A stretch of DNA of 64,000 nt from the NCBI GenBank assembly GCA_903896015.1, contig CAITWF010000025.1:1-64000 (forward strand), in the 5' to 3' direction. Both the position numbers and the translations under genes were made by a program. The DNA is from an uncultured Opitutia bacterium (GTDB lineage: Bacteria > Verrucomicrobiota > Verrucomicrobiia > Opitutales > Opitutaceae). The notes under the pieces were generated by a model, which ran no database searches, was not told the origin of the DNA, and was given only the letters and a program-made list of their open reading frames with translations. Every line of letters starts with the position of its first letter. The first letter of the stretch is position 1. Positions 55,135 through 64,000 of this stretch are shown piece by piece.

Positions 55135-57771
55135 CTAGGGGGAAACTGAAGTGACGCCAGCGAGGGCGGCGGGGTTGCGGAGTTTCTGAAACGGCGCCGA
55201 ATCGATGATGCCGTTGAGCAGCGTCGAGAACCGGCCGTGATCTTTTTCCAGGCAATCGACGACTTGATCGACGGTCTGGACATCGTAGTATTCGAGGCCG
55301 CGGCCGAGGGCGTAGGTGAGCAATTTTTCCGTGAGGCAGCGGTAGTAATCAAGGCGGCGCTCGTGGGTAAGGATGTGCTTCAAATCGCGGATGTCCTTGA
55401 AGGGCTCGCCCGTGACGAGTTCGCCAGCGGGATTGATGGGCTGCCTCGCGTCGGTGTCGCGCCACATGCCCAGTGCGTTGAAATTCTCCAGCGCAAAGCC
55501 GAGCGGATCCATGCGGGCGTGGCAGGAGGCACAGAGAGCCTTGTTGCGATGCGCCGCGAGCGCCTCGCGCAATGGGAGCTCTTTGCCGTCGGCGCCCCTG
55601 GCCGATTCCTCCAGCGCCGGAATGTCGGGCGGCGGCGGCGGCGGCGGGGTGCCCAGAAAATTTTCGAGCACGAACAGCCCACGCTTCACCGGCGACGTGC
55701 GTGTCGGGTTCGAGGTGACTGCGAGCGTTGTCCCCTCGGTGAGAAAACCGCCGCGCGGGCTGTCGGCCGGCAGCGTCACGCGGCGAAGGTTGTCGCCCTC
55801 GATTTCCGGCAGGCCGTAGTGCGCGGCAAGCTTGGCGTTGACGAACGTGTAATCGGCGTCGATGAATTCGAGCACGCTGCGGTCTTCGCGGAGCACGTAG
55901 TCGAAGACCATTTCGGTTTCGCTGCGCATCGCCTTGCGCATCGCGCCGTCGAGTTCCGCTTTGCTGGAGAGGTTGCCGCGGGCGTTGCCGATGCCGAGCA
56001 CGGCGCGCGCGTTGATCGGCACCGTCTCGATGTCGCGGGCCTGCAGCCACTGCCCGGGGAAATTGCGGACGAAGCCCTGCACTTTCGCGTCCTTTAACAT
56101 GCGCGCAACCTGTGCCGGCAGCTCCTTCCGCAGCGCGCCGCGACTCGCCAGACTGAAGAGTTCCGCGTCCGGCATGCTCGACCACAGGAAATACGAGAGT
56201 CGCGACGCGAGCGCGTAGTCGTCGACCGCGGCGAACCGCTGGGCGGCCTCGCCCGGCGTCGGCGATTCGAGGCGAAACAGGAAACGCGGCGAGGCGAGCA
56301 CGGCCATCATCGCGCGCGCGATGCCGTCCTCATACCTCGCTCCCGGCGCGGCGTAAACGCCGTGGGCGATCTTCACGAGTTGCGCGATCTTCGCGTCGTC
56401 GATCGGGCGGCGAAAGGCCCGCGTGGCGAAAGCGCGAAGGACTTCCGGCGCGTAAGCATCGCGCTCCGCCGTCGTGGTGGGCGGCGTCTCGCGCGGGAAA
56501 AACCGCGCATAATTTTCCGTCGGCACCCAATAATTTTGCTCCATCGGGCCCGTGAATTGCGCGGACATGATTCGCAGATCCACCGAGCGCGCGACGGGCG
56601 GGCCACCGCGATTGCCCGGCCCACCCGCCCTGCGCGCACCCGCGGGCGGCGTGGCTCCGGCCATTCCCGCCACACCACCAGCCGGTGCCACGGGCATCTC
56701 AGCCGCCGCGGCGAGTTTTTCCGTCTCGGGCTTTTCGGCGTCGGGTTTCGCCGCGTCGAGCGGAGGCAGTGGCTGCAGGTCGACCGTCACCCGATGCGAG
56801 CCGGCCTCCCAATGTTGCTCGTGTTCGTAGCGGACGTTTTTGCCGCCCCAGACGATCTCCTCCCGCCGCCGTTCTTCGCCGTCGATAGCGAGGACCAGCA
56901 GGGCGCGGCCCTGATCAAAATCGAACGTGCTCCGCACGCTGGCCTCGAACGCGAATTTGTAGGTGCCCGCGTGCGCAAGCGCAAAGGAATGCGACGCGCG
57001 CCCACCGCGGCGGGCGTTGAGATCGCCGCCTCCGCCGCCGCGACCCGCATTACCACCGGCTTTTTTCATCCCGCCCTTTTCGCCTGAGGTTTCGCCCGCC
57101 CCTTCATCCTGGGGCCGGGCCTCCCGGCGAAAATCGCGCGTCAACGCGATCAACTTCGCCGGCACCTTGGCGACCCGCGGCACCGCTTGATCGACAATCT
57201 CCTCGGCGGCTTGCAGATATTTCTCCAGCAGGAGCGGTGAGACCGTCAGCACCTCGCCAAGATTATCGAAGCCGTGGCCAGTGTCGTCCGGCGGAAACTC
57301 CACCTCGCTGTTAAAATCAATCCCCATCAAATCGCGAATGGTGTTGTGATATTCGACGCGGTTCAGCCGCCGCACCGTCACCCGGCCCGGATCGGGATGC
57401 GCCGGATCAATGCCGAACGCCTGAAATTTGATCCACCGCTCAAGTTGTCCGATCTCTTCGGCTGTGGGGCGCGGTCCATCGTCCTTGGGCATGAGACCGG
57501 AGCGAACGTTTTTCAGCACCTTCGCCCACAAATCATGGGATGAAAGAATCTTCGCGTCGGAGTCCAACTCGTCGAACGCGACGTGACCCTTTTCAATTCC
57601 GTCGCCATGGCAGTCGTAACAATACCGCACCAGCATCGGCTCGATGGTTTTCCGATAGTCGGCCACTGCGGGCGCGTTTACGTTCGATGCCGCCGATGCA
57701 GCCGTGCCGACTACGGTGGCCGCAGCCAAAGCGAGACTGGCGCGCAGAGAAGGGACGGAGAATTCAACCAT
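55135..57771 (-). CDS. DUF1592/DUF1587 planctomycete-type cytochrome c protein
   Basis: An 878-residue secreted protein; the ATG at 57771 opens a signal peptide. An N-terminal heme site CYDCH is at 51-55. DUF1587 (VRRLNRVEYHNTIRDLMGID), a CBM-like region, DUF1595 (RAFATRAFRRPIDDAK), DUF1592 (DYALASRLSYFLWSSMPDAE), DUF1588 (PRGGFLTEGTTLAVTSNPTR) and DUF1585 (LTEKLLTYALGRGLEYYD) follow in order. A second CASCH heme site is at about 747-751. Two Gly/Ala/Pro-rich insertions (about 216-250 and 341-394) interrupt the CBM-like region. It likely passes electrons in an unknown oxidative reaction outside the cytoplasm, with the DUF1552 partner. Confidence 0.9.
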   Translation of the reverse strand: MVEFSVPSLRASLALAAATVVGTAASAASNVNAPAVADYRKTIEPMLVRYCYDCHGDGIEKGHVAFDELDSDAKILSSHDLWAKVLKNVRSGLMPKDDGPRPTAEEIGQLERWIKFQAFGIDPAHPDPGRVTVRRLNRVEYHNTIRDLMGIDFNSEVEFPPDDTGHGFDNLGEVLTVSPLLLEKYLQAAEEIVDQAVPRVAKVPAKLIALTRDFRREARPQDEGAGETSGEKGGMKKAGGNAGRGGGGGDLNARRGGRASHSFALAHAGTYKFAFEASVRSTFDFDQGRALLVLAIDGEERRREEIVWGGKNVRYEHEQHWEAGSHRVTVDLQPLPPLDAAKPDAEKPETEKLAAAAEMPVAPAGGVAGMAGATPPAGARRAGGPGNRGGPPVARSVDLRIMSAQFTGPMEQNYWVPTENYARFFPRETPPTTTAERDAYAPEVLRAFATRAFRRPIDDAKIAQLVKIAHGVYAAPGARYEDGIARAMMAVLASPRFLFRLESPTPGEAAQRFAAVDDYALASRLSYFLWSSMPDAELFSLASRGALRKELPAQVARMLKDAKVQGFVRNFPGQWLQARDIETVPINARAVLGIGNARGNLSSKAELDGAMRKAMRSETEMVFDYVLREDRSVLEFIDADYTFVNAKLAAHYGLPEIEGDNLRRVTLPADSPRGGFLTEGTTLAVTSNPTRTSPVKRGLFVLENFLGTPPPPPPPDIPALEESARGADGKELPLREALAAHRNKALCASCHARMDPLGFALENFNALGMWRDTDARQPINPAGELVTGEPFKDIRDLKHILTHERRLDYYRCLTEKLLTYALGRGLEYYDVQTVDQVVDCLEKDHGRFSTLLNGIIDSAPFQKLRNPAALAGVTSVSP

Positions 57772-58019
57772 GGAGCGGGGTCGCAAGCGCAAGACGGGGT
57801 GGGTGGGCAAACGTCGCATCGAATCTCGTGCCCGACGGCGGCGCTTCCGCTACGGTTATATGGCCAGCGGTTGGTTTCAAATATTTCCGCGCTCCTCGTC
57901 CACCGGACAGTCATCTCACGACGATGCGGAACCCCTCGGCGTGCGTTTGCACCTCGTGTCTCGGGAGTTGCCAAACGATGACGGTGTTTCAGCGTAGCGG
58001 GCGCACGACCCAAACACCT
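57772..58019. promoter_or_regulatory. Divergent intergenic region
   Basis: About 250 bp between the divergent DUF1592 gene and the EF-hand membrane protein gene. It must hold both promoters. I see no convincing -35/-10 pair, palindrome or terminator in it; the reading frame that is open through it on the plus strand has no start signal or family similarity. Confidence 0.4.
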
Positions 58020-60185
58020 ATGAGCGCCCCTTCCCATTCCTGGAATTTCTTCCGCACCGGCGGACTCGACCAAGTCTCGCTTACGACCGCCGCCGATCTG
58101 CTCGCGCTCGATCAACTCGATCAAAAGCTCTGGGTCGCGCTCAGTTGTCCGGTGAAGGGCCTCGAGCTCGACGAGAAAACGCTCGCGCTCATCGACGCCG
58201 ACGCCGACGGCCGCATCCGCGTGCCCGAGCTGCTCGCCGCTGTAAACTGGGCCGCCGCCCGGCTCGGCGATCCCGCCGACCTGTTGCACGGTGCCGACGC
58301 GCTACCCCTTACCGCGATCAATGCTGCAACTCCCGAAGGCAAGCTCCTCCTCGCCTCGGCCCGGCAAATCCTCACCAATCTCGGCAAGAGGGATGCCACC
58401 GCGATTTCTGTCAGCGACGCAGCCGACACGGCGAAAATTTTCTCCGCGAGCGCGCTCAACGGCGACGGCATCATCCCGCCCGAAGCGACCGCCGACGCGG
58501 CGCTGCAGGCGCTCATCAAAGACATCGCCACCTGCACCGGCGGCAAACCCGCGCGCACCGGTTCAGTCGGCATCACCGCCGAGCAGATCGAAAAATTTTT
58601 CGCGGAAGTGTCGGCTTATATCGCCTGGGCCAGCCAGAGTGCCGGGGCCGAAATCGCCGTGCTGGGTGAGGGGACGGCCGCTGCGGTCGCCGCCGTCAAA
58701 GCCGTCCGCGCGAAAGCCGATGATTTCTTTGCGCGGTGCCGGCTGGCCGCATTCGACGCTCGCGCGACTCCCGCGCTGAATCGCACCGAGGCGGAGTTCC
58801 AAGTGGTGGCCGCGAAGGAGTTGAAGCTGTCCGTCGAGGAAGCCGCGGTGTTTCCGCTCGCACGCATCGAGGCCGCGCGGGCGCTGCCGCTGTTCGACAG
58901 CGTCAATCCCGCCTGGGCCGCTGCACTCGCGACTTTGCACGCGCAGGCGATTACGCCGGTGTTCGGTGCGGCAAAAACGTCACTGACCGAGGCCGAATGG
59001 ATCGCGCTCAACGCCAAACTCGCCGCCTACGAAACCTGGCTCGGCGGCAAGGCCGGCGGCGCCGTCGAAAAGCTCGGGCTCGCCCGGCTCCAGGAGATTC
59101 TCGCGGGCTCCGGCCGCACGGCGCTCGCCGCGCTCGTCGCACAGGACGCCGCGCTCGCACCGGAATTCAAAGCCATCAGCGATGTCGAGCGCCTCGCGCG
59201 CTACCATCGCGACCTTCGTGCGCTCCTGCACAATTTCGTCAACTTCGCCGATTTCTACTCGCGCGATCGCTATGCCGTTTTTCAGGCGGGCACGCTCTTT
59301 CTCGACAGCCGCAGCACCGAGCTCTGTCTGCGCGTCGACGGACCCAACCCGCTCGCCGCGATGAGCAAGGCCTACATTGCTTACTGCACCTGCACCCGCG
59401 CCGGCAGCCCGCCGATGAACATCGCGGCCTGCTTCACGCAGGGCGACAGCGATTACCTCTTCGGCGGCCGCCACGGCGTGTTCTACGACCGAGCCGGTCG
59501 CGACTGGGACGCGGTCGTCACCAGCATAACCGACAATCCGATCAGCATCCGTCAGGCGTTTTGGTCGCCCTATAAAAAGTTCCTCCGCTTCGTCGAGGAG
59601 CAGGTGGCCAAGCGCGCCGCCTCCTCCGAGGCCGCCGAGTCGGCGAAACTCGCCGCCGCGGCCGAGTCCGCCGCCAACACGTCGCTGACGCCGCCCCCAC
59701 CGCCGCCCGCGAAAAAAATCGATGTGGGTGCCGTCGCGGCGATTGGGGTCGCGATCACTGGCGCGATCAGCGCGCTCACCCTGATTCTCGGCTACGTTTT
59801 CCAACTGAAATTCTGGCAATATCCGCTCTCACTCGTCGGGCTCATGTTCGCAGTCTCGACGCCCGCCGTGATCATTGCGTGGCTCAAGCTCCGCCAGCGC
59901 ACCCTCGGCCCCATCCTCGAAGGCAACGGCTGGGCGGTGAACGGCCGCGTGAAAATCAACATCCCCTTCGGCACCGCGCTCACCGAACTCGCCGTCCTAC
60001 CGCCCGGCGCCCAGCGCTCGCTCGAGGATCCCTATGAGGACAAGGAGGCCGCGAAACAAAAACGCCGCGCCACCGCGCTCATCGTGCTCGCGTTCCTCGC
60101 GGCCGCCGCGATCTGGATCCGCTGGGATCACAACCAGCGCGGGCACTACTTCTGGGAAACCAAAAGCATGACCGAGGTGAAGTAG
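58020..60185 (+). CDS. Membrane protein with EF-hand, unknown function
   Basis: A 721-residue protein; the ATG at 58020 is chosen because similarity to any plausible protein starts there. It has a perfect EF-hand loop at 59-70 (D-A-D-A-D-G-R-I-R-V-P-E) and a degenerate one at about 145-156 (NGDGIIPPE). A long Ala-rich helical region runs to about 540. A Ser/Ala and Pro-rich linker (PPPPPPAKK) leads to two TMs (about 569-594 and 600-622), a soluble strand-rich segment and a last TM (about 685-700). No family I can name fits. It may be a calcium-responsive membrane protein. Confidence 0.7.
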   Translation: MSAPSHSWNFFRTGGLDQVSLTTAADLLALDQLDQKLWVALSCPVKGLELDEKTLALIDADADGRIRVPELLAAVNWAAARLGDPADLLHGADALPLTAINAATPEGKLLLASARQILTNLGKRDATAISVSDAADTAKIFSASALNGDGIIPPEATADAALQALIKDIATCTGGKPARTGSVGITAEQIEKFFAEVSAYIAWASQSAGAEIAVLGEGTAAAVAAVKAVRAKADDFFARCRLAAFDARATPALNRTEAEFQVVAAKELKLSVEEAAVFPLARIEAARALPLFDSVNPAWAAALATLHAQAITPVFGAAKTSLTEAEWIALNAKLAAYETWLGGKAGGAVEKLGLARLQEILAGSGRTALAALVAQDAALAPEFKAISDVERLARYHRDLRALLHNFVNFADFYSRDRYAVFQAGTLFLDSRSTELCLRVDGPNPLAAMSKAYIAYCTCTRAGSPPMNIAACFTQGDSDYLFGGRHGVFYDRAGRDWDAVVTSITDNPISIRQAFWSPYKKFLRFVEEQVAKRAASSEAAESAKLAAAAESAANTSLTPPPPPPAKKIDVGAVAAIGVAITGAISALTLILGYVFQLKFWQYPLSLVGLMFAVSTPAVIIAWLKLRQRTLGPILEGNGWAVNGRVKINIPFGTALTELAVLPPGAQRSLEDPYEDKEAAKQKRRATALIVLAFLAAAAIWIRWDHNQRGHYFWETKSMTEVK

Positions 60186-60194
60186 TCCGGCGCA

Positions 60195-60899
60195 TCAGCG
60201 AAACTCGTTCCACTCCGCTGACGAGTAGTGCTCAATCAGCGCAGAGAGTTCGTCCTCAGAAATCTCCGGCCACGGCCTCGGCGCCACCTCGGCGTCCAGA
60301 ATCGCCGCGATCTGCGCGACGAAGTCGGTGTGAAACCGTTCCCAGTCGATCGCTGCGCCGCACGTCGGCCGCCAAATCGAGCCCTGAAAGAGCAAACCGT
60401 TCTTGTTTCGCTTCTGCGCCGCGCCGGCGATTTTTTCTCCAGAGCGCTCGTGCACGACATCGTAGATTTCCGCGCGCTGAAAACACACGCCGGCCGGCTC
60501 TTCGGCCTCGTCCTTGGCCTGCTTCGTCACCGCCGCGACGCCTTGCGCCCGCAGCGCCGTCGCCAGCGCCTCGTGAATTTCGCGGTAGCTCTGCGTCGCT
60601 CGCAAATCCTCCAGCCGATGCCCGCGCGGAATCACCAGTGAGTAAGTCCAGTCGTCGCGATGATCGACCACGCCGCCGCCGGTCGGGCGGCGACAGACAT
60701 CAAAATGCCCGTCAGCCGGCCACTGCGTGCGCACAAAGGAAATTTTCTGCGCATAACCAAACGTGAATGCCGGCCGGTGCCAGCCGTAGTGTCGGAAGCG
60801 CGCGGCCTCCGCGCGCGGGTAGCGCTGGAGCAGCAAAAAGTCCGTCGCCATGTTTTCGGCGGCACCAGCGGAGCGAGTCGGCAGAATCTCAAAATTCAT
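60195..60899 (-). CDS. Lipoate-protein ligase A-like protein
   Basis: A 234-residue biotin/lipoate transferase-fold protein. RRPTGGGVVDH is the lipoyl-binding signature and the Lys in GEKIAGAAQKRN is the ligase lysine. It opens MNFEILPTRSAGAAENMATD, typical of the family. It attaches lipoate (or octanoate) to E2 or GcvH domains. It could instead be an octanoyl transferase of the LipM kind, which also has a Cys; here the Cys in GVCFQRAEI is in the expected area, so LipM-type activity is possible. It is the last gene of the run that starts with pdxH. Confidence 0.8.
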   Translation of the reverse strand: MNFEILPTRSAGAAENMATDFLLLQRYPRAEAARFRHYGWHRPAFTFGYAQKISFVRTQWPADGHFDVCRRPTGGGVVDHRDDWTYSLVIPRGHRLEDLRATQSYREIHEALATALRAQGVAAVTKQAKDEAEEPAGVCFQRAEIYDVVHERSGEKIAGAAQKRNKNGLLFQGSIWRPTCGAAIDWERFHTDFVAQIAAILDAEVAPRPWPEISEDELSALIEHYSSAEWNEFR

Positions 60900-60912
60900 T
60901 TTTTAATACAAA

Positions 60913-60973
60913 GGACACGGAGAGCTCGGAGAAATCAAACCCGCCGCCTCCGTGCGCTCGGTGAACTCGGTGT
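60913..60973. repeat. Degenerate inverted repeat, ctcggtg-word type
   Basis: The segments 60913-60931 and 60948-60966 pair at 14 of 19 positions. The right side contains the near-tandem words gctcggtga and actcggtgt. It fills the gap between the lipoate ligase start and the SDR gene, and its end at 60973 directly abuts the SDR stop codon (60974-60976). Confidence 0.6.
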
Positions 60974-61906
60974 TTAACCTTGTTTGAAATACCAATCGCG
61001 CACCGGCGGCGGCACCTTCAGCCCATCGAGCTGTTCCGCGATCGTTTGTGGGCGGGTCTTTAATTTTCCCGCGAGCAGCGCCAGGTCCAAGGCGAGGCAA
61101 GGCTGGCGTTTCTTCGCGGCCTCGGGCGTTTCCGCGCGCGTGATCGCAGCGAGCGGCGCCTGTTGCTCGGCAAGCTTGAAATGCTCGCGAATTCGTAAGC
61201 CGAGGGCGTGTCGCGAGAGCAACTCGGCCCCGCCCCAATGAAATACGCCGCGGACATCGCGCCATTCGCACAGCTCCACGATCACCTCCGCGAGATTTTC
61301 GGCGGTGCAGGGCTGGCGGAGCTCATCGGTGTAGAGCTTGGGCGTCTTGCCCGCCGCCCAGTCGGCGAGCAGCCGCTCGTGCACGCTGCGTTTTCCCCCG
61401 AGGCTGTCGCCCATGAGCAGCGGCGCGCGAATCGTCACCGCAAAGTCCGCCGCCACCGCATGCACCGCGCGCTCACTTTCAAGTTTTTGCCGTCCGTAAA
61501 GATTAATTGGCGAAGTCGGATCGCCGGCCGCATAGGGCGCAGTGCGGGAACCGTCGAACACCTGCTCAGACGAAAGGTGGATGAACCGCGCGCTGACGTG
61601 ATGTGCCAGCCGTGCGAGCGCCGCCGGGAGCGCGACATTCAGGACCTGCGCCCGCGCCGGATCGGCGTCGCAGGCCTCCGGCACGGACACCGCCGCGCAG
61701 TTCACGATCGCATCAGGAAACGCGTCGAGCACTGCGGCGTGCAGCGCGGTTTCATCCGCCAGCTCGAGCGCGATTTTTTTGGCTAGGCCGGGAATTTCGC
61801 CGGCATAGCCACCGACCACGCCGATCACACGATGGCCGCGCCTGGCCGCGGCGCTGGCGACCGCCGCGCCCACCAGCCCGGAAGCTCCGGTGAGAAACAG
61901 ATTCAT
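60974..61906 (-). CDS. SDR family NAD(P)-dependent oxidoreductase (RmlD/MAT2B-like)
   Basis: A 310-residue protein starting at the ATG at 61906 (MNLFLTGASGLVG). The NAD(P) motif is GASGLVG, IHLSSEQVFDGS is the usual region before the active site, and Tyr and Lys lie in NLYGRQKLESE. This is the RmlD_sub_bind family: dTDP-4-dehydrorhamnose reductases and related proteins. No other rhamnose genes are nearby, so the substrate is unknown. It follows the histidine kinase by 26 bp on the same strand. Confidence 0.8.
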   Translation of the reverse strand: MNLFLTGASGLVGAAVASAAARRGHRVIGVVGGYAGEIPGLAKKIALELADETALHAAVLDAFPDAIVNCAAVSVPEACDADPARAQVLNVALPAALARLAHHVSARFIHLSSEQVFDGSRTAPYAAGDPTSPINLYGRQKLESERAVHAVAADFAVTIRAPLLMGDSLGGKRSVHERLLADWAAGKTPKLYTDELRQPCTAENLAEVIVELCEWRDVRGVFHWGGAELLSRHALGLRIREHFKLAEQQAPLAAITRAETPEAAKKRQPCLALDLALLAGKLKTRPQTIAEQLDGLKVPPPVRDWYFKQG

Positions 61907-61932
61907 CGGTGAGAATTCTTCCGCCCCCGCGC

Positions 61933-63477
61933 CTAGGCGTCGAGCACGCGTCGCGCGAGCTTCAGCATTTCGCTTAACGCATACGGCTTGGGCAGCATCG
62001 CCTGCCGATCCGCCCGCAACCATTTGCGCGGCGGGTGGCCCTCGTGATCGCTCGTGCAGATCAGGCGCAGCTCCGGCATCCGGGCGTGCAGTCGCCGTGC
62101 AAATTTTTCGCCGGTGCCGATCGCGTTGGCGATCAGCAGCCGCACCGTCCGACCGTCTCGCAACTCGCGTCCCGCCGCCTCGGGTGATTCGACGGCGAGC
62201 ACCCGGTAGCCGTCGGCGCTCAACATGCCAGCAACCATCTTTCGCACGACCTCGTCGCGCTCCACGAGCAGCACGGACTCGGTGCCGCGCGTGACGGGCA
62301 GGGCGGGCACGGCCGGCGCAGCCGCGGGCGTCTCCACCGGCGAACGCTCCACCGGCAGCAGAATCTCAAAAGTCGAGCCGACAAACAGCGAACTCTTCAC
62401 CGTGATAAACCCGCCACTTTGCTGCACGACACCGTAGACAAGTGCGAGTCCGAGCCCCGTGCCCTCGGGCTTCGTGGTGAAAAACGGTTCGAACAAATGT
62501 TTCTGCGTGTCCGCATCCATGCCGGCGCCGTTGTCGCTGACCGTGAGCGCCACGTAGCGGCCCGGCGGCGAATCCGTCGCACGCCGATGGAGCGCGCCCC
62601 GCACTTCGCGATTCGCCGTCGCAATCGTCACGCGGCCGCGGGTGCGCAACGCATCACGGGCGTTGAGCACGAGATTGAGCAGCACCTGCTGAAACTGCGC
62701 CGGATCGGTCCGCACATTCGCAAGATCGGCCCCGAGTTCGAACTCAAGGGTGCCCGCCTCGCCGACGAGCCGTGTGAGAATCCCGGCGTTTTCGCGCACG
62801 AGATCGTTGAGATTAATCACGCACAGGTCGAAAGGCTGCCGGCGGCTGAATGCGAGCAGTTGCTGCGTGAGCGCGGCGGCCTTGCGCCCGGCGGCGTGGA
62901 TCTCCGCGACCTCGCGCAACGCCTGCGGATTCGCCGCCACGTGCGCCGCAAGCATTTCGCAGTAGCCGTTGATCACTGAGAGGAGATTGTTGAAATCGTG
63001 CGCCACGCCGCCCGCAAGCCGACCGACCGCGTCGAGCCGATGCGCATGCACGAGCGCCTCCTGCCAGTGCCGCTTCTCCGTTTGATCACGGTAGGTCGCG
63101 ACGACGTGCGTCACGCGTCCGCGCGCATCGGCCAGCGAATCAAAGCACCACGCGACGCTCACCGTCGTGCCGTCGGCCCGCCGCACAAAGCCCTCGCCGA
63201 CCAGGGACTGGCCGGGCAGCGCCCGACGCAACCATGCGGACAGAGGCGCGAGCTCCGCCGGCTCGTCGTGCAACTCGCCAGGCGTGCGCCCGATCAACTC
63301 GCGCGCCGCCCGACCGGTAAGCGCGCAGAAGCCGTCGTTGACGAAAATAATCCTGAGTCCCTTCGGCCCCGGCCGGCGCTCGGCGAGCAGGACGCCCGCG
63401 CTCTGAGCGCGCAACGCCGCCGCGAGCAGCATCGGCGCCGCCGGCTTGGCGCGCCGAATCTTTTTTTTCGCGGTCAC
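61933..63477 (-). CDS. PAS-domain hybrid histidine kinase with degenerate receiver
   Basis: A 514-residue protein beginning at a GTG at 63477 whose last bases overlap the pdxH stop (GTGA). A PAS domain (about 25-135; [19 protein letters not shown]), the phosphorylation box [16 protein letters not shown], and the kinase domain with [18 protein letters not shown] and [11 protein letters not shown] follow. The C-terminal receiver (from about 395) has LLIANAIG where a receiver has L-L-x-x-D, so the phospho-Asp is replaced, but the Lys in LPKPY is kept. No TMs are seen, so it is cytoplasmic. It may phosphorylate a separate regulator. Confidence 0.88.
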   Translation of the reverse strand: MTAKKKIRRAKPAAPMLLAAALRAQSAGVLLAERRPGPKGLRIIFVNDGFCALTGRAARELIGRTPGELHDEPAELAPLSAWLRRALPGQSLVGEGFVRRADGTTVSVAWCFDSLADARGRVTHVVATYRDQTEKRHWQEALVHAHRLDAVGRLAGGVAHDFNNLLSVINGYCEMLAAHVAANPQALREVAEIHAAGRKAAALTQQLLAFSRRQPFDLCVINLNDLVRENAGILTRLVGEAGTLEFELGADLANVRTDPAQFQQVLLNLVLNARDALRTRGRVTIATANREVRGALHRRATDSPPGRYVALTVSDNGAGMDADTQKHLFEPFFTTKPEGTGLGLALVYGVVQQSGGFITVKSSLFVGSTFEILLPVERSPVETPAAAPAVPALPVTRGTESVLLVERDEVVRKMVAGMLSADGYRVLAVESPEAAGRELRDGRTVRLLIANAIGTGEKFARRLHARMPELRLICTSDHEGHPPRKWLRADRQAMLPKPYALSEMLKLARRVLDA

Positions 63478-64000
63478 GGCGCGAGGCGCTCGACCGCCCA
63501 ACCGTCGCCCGTGCGGCGGTAGCGCAGCCGATCGTGGAGCCGGCTGCGCCGGCCCTGCCAAAATTCCACTGTCTCCGGCGCCAGCCGCCAGCCGCCCCAA
63601 TGCGGCGGGAGCGGCACCGGCGCACCCGCGAATTTCTTCTCCATCGCCTTGAATCCATCCTCCAACTCCTTCCGCCCTGCGATCAGCGTGCTTTGTGCGG
63701 AAGCCCACGCCGCGAGCTGACTGGCCTGCGGTCGCGAGTGAAAATACGCCTCCGCCTCCTCGCGCGCGACCTTCGTGATCGTGCCCTCGACCGTCACCTG
63801 CCGCTCCAGCGCGATCCAGGGAAACACCAGCGTCGCGCGCGGGTTGGCCTCGAGCTCGCGGCCCTTGCGGCTGTCGTAGTTCGAATAAAACACGAAGCCG
63901 CGACCATCGAGCCCCTTAAGCAGCACCGTGCGCGCCGACGGCCGGCCGTCACGCGTCGCCGTCGCGAGCGTCATTGCATTCGGCTCGGTGAGCTTCGCCG
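63474..64000 (-). CDS. pdxH: Pyridoxamine 5'-phosphate oxidase (5' end cut by the window)
   Basis: At least 174 residues; the gene continues beyond 64000 (the frame reads [19 protein letters not shown], the normal PdxH start of core). Conserved blocks are [49 protein letters not shown] and the canonical end [23 protein letters not shown]. It makes PLP with FMN. This is the standard form, unlike the copy at 26909. Its TGA overlaps the GTG of the histidine kinase gene by 2-4 bases. Confidence 0.93.
   Translation of the reverse strand, partial: AKLTEPNAMTLATATRDGRPSARTVLLKGLDGRGFVFYSNYDSRKGRELEANPRATLVFPWIALERQVTVEGTITKVAREEAEAYFHSRPQASQLAAWASAQSTLIAGRKELEDGFKAMEKKFAGAPVPLPPHWGGWRLAPETVEFWQGRRSRLHDRLRYRRTGDGWAVERLAP

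Noticed and set aside
57540-58019. Longer N-terminus (160 extra codons) for the EF-hand membrane protein
   Set aside because: The extension is antisense to the DUF1592 signal peptide and heme region and is basic, low-quality sequence. The ATG at 58020 fits better.

Overview
The window is high-GC chromosomal DNA with no rRNA, tRNA, CRISPR array or recognisable insertion sequence. Gene content points to the phylum Verrucomicrobia, probably the Opitutaceae. The main pointers are a recA SOS box of the form TGTTC-N4-GAACA, the LexA motif described for this phylum, DUF1592/DUF1552 and Sel1-type secreted proteins, an OleC/OleD pair, TonB-receptor style C-termini, and almost no Shine-Dalgarno sequences. 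The assignment is an inference from content, not from a marker-gene tree.

Layout. (1) 1-10681: a carbohydrate locus. A TonB-receptor remnant, a secreted sialidase, a GH28 pectinase-like enzyme, N-acetylneuraminate lyase, two small genes, a GH109-like oxidoreductase/glycosidase, a TPR plus propeller protein, a GH92 mannosidase and a NarL-type regulator. NagB at 41 kb could complete sialic acid catabolism. (2) 10798-17466: glutamate synthase gltB-gltD and a glutaredoxin that ends in a clear intrinsic terminator. (3) 17653-22393: a UDP-sugar epimerase, a DUF486 membrane protein, SOS-controlled recA, a Sel1 protein and a lipoprotein. (4) 22510-26912: an ABC efflux set (ATPase, FtsX permease, HlyD adaptor). 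(5) 26909-38259: pdxH, then mnmE-mnmG-trmB-atpBEFHAGDC. This resembles the gene neighbourhood that flanks oriC in many bacteria, with a perfect parS-like palindrome inside mnmG and a marked drop in GC. (6) 38362-43066: feoA-feoB plus a small Cys-rich protein, nagB and an MFS carrier. (7) 43185-52650: queE/queC, a deacetylase, RNase D, a lipoprotein, oleC-oleD, a YhhQ-type transporter (possible queuosine link) and two RNA methyltransferases. (8) 52661-57771: an esterase, a DUF1552 protein and a DUF1592 cytochrome-like protein in one operon. (9) 58020-64000: an EF-hand membrane protein, then a reverse-strand run of a second pdxH, a hybrid histidine kinase, an SDR protein and a lipoate ligase.

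The most unusual signal is a set of imperfect inverted repeats scattered through the second half and near recA. Each has two arms of about 17-31 bp built from short tandem words. The word differs from site to site, yet the architecture is the same. Two sit in divergent promoter regions almost touching start codons, one supplies the start region of oleD, one abuts a stop codon, and related low-GC or palindromic pieces lie in frame inside oleC and oleD. Several other observations (parS in mnmG, the SOS box, a receiver domain lacking its Asp, two pdxH genes, a short ATP synthase delta subunit) are listed as findings.
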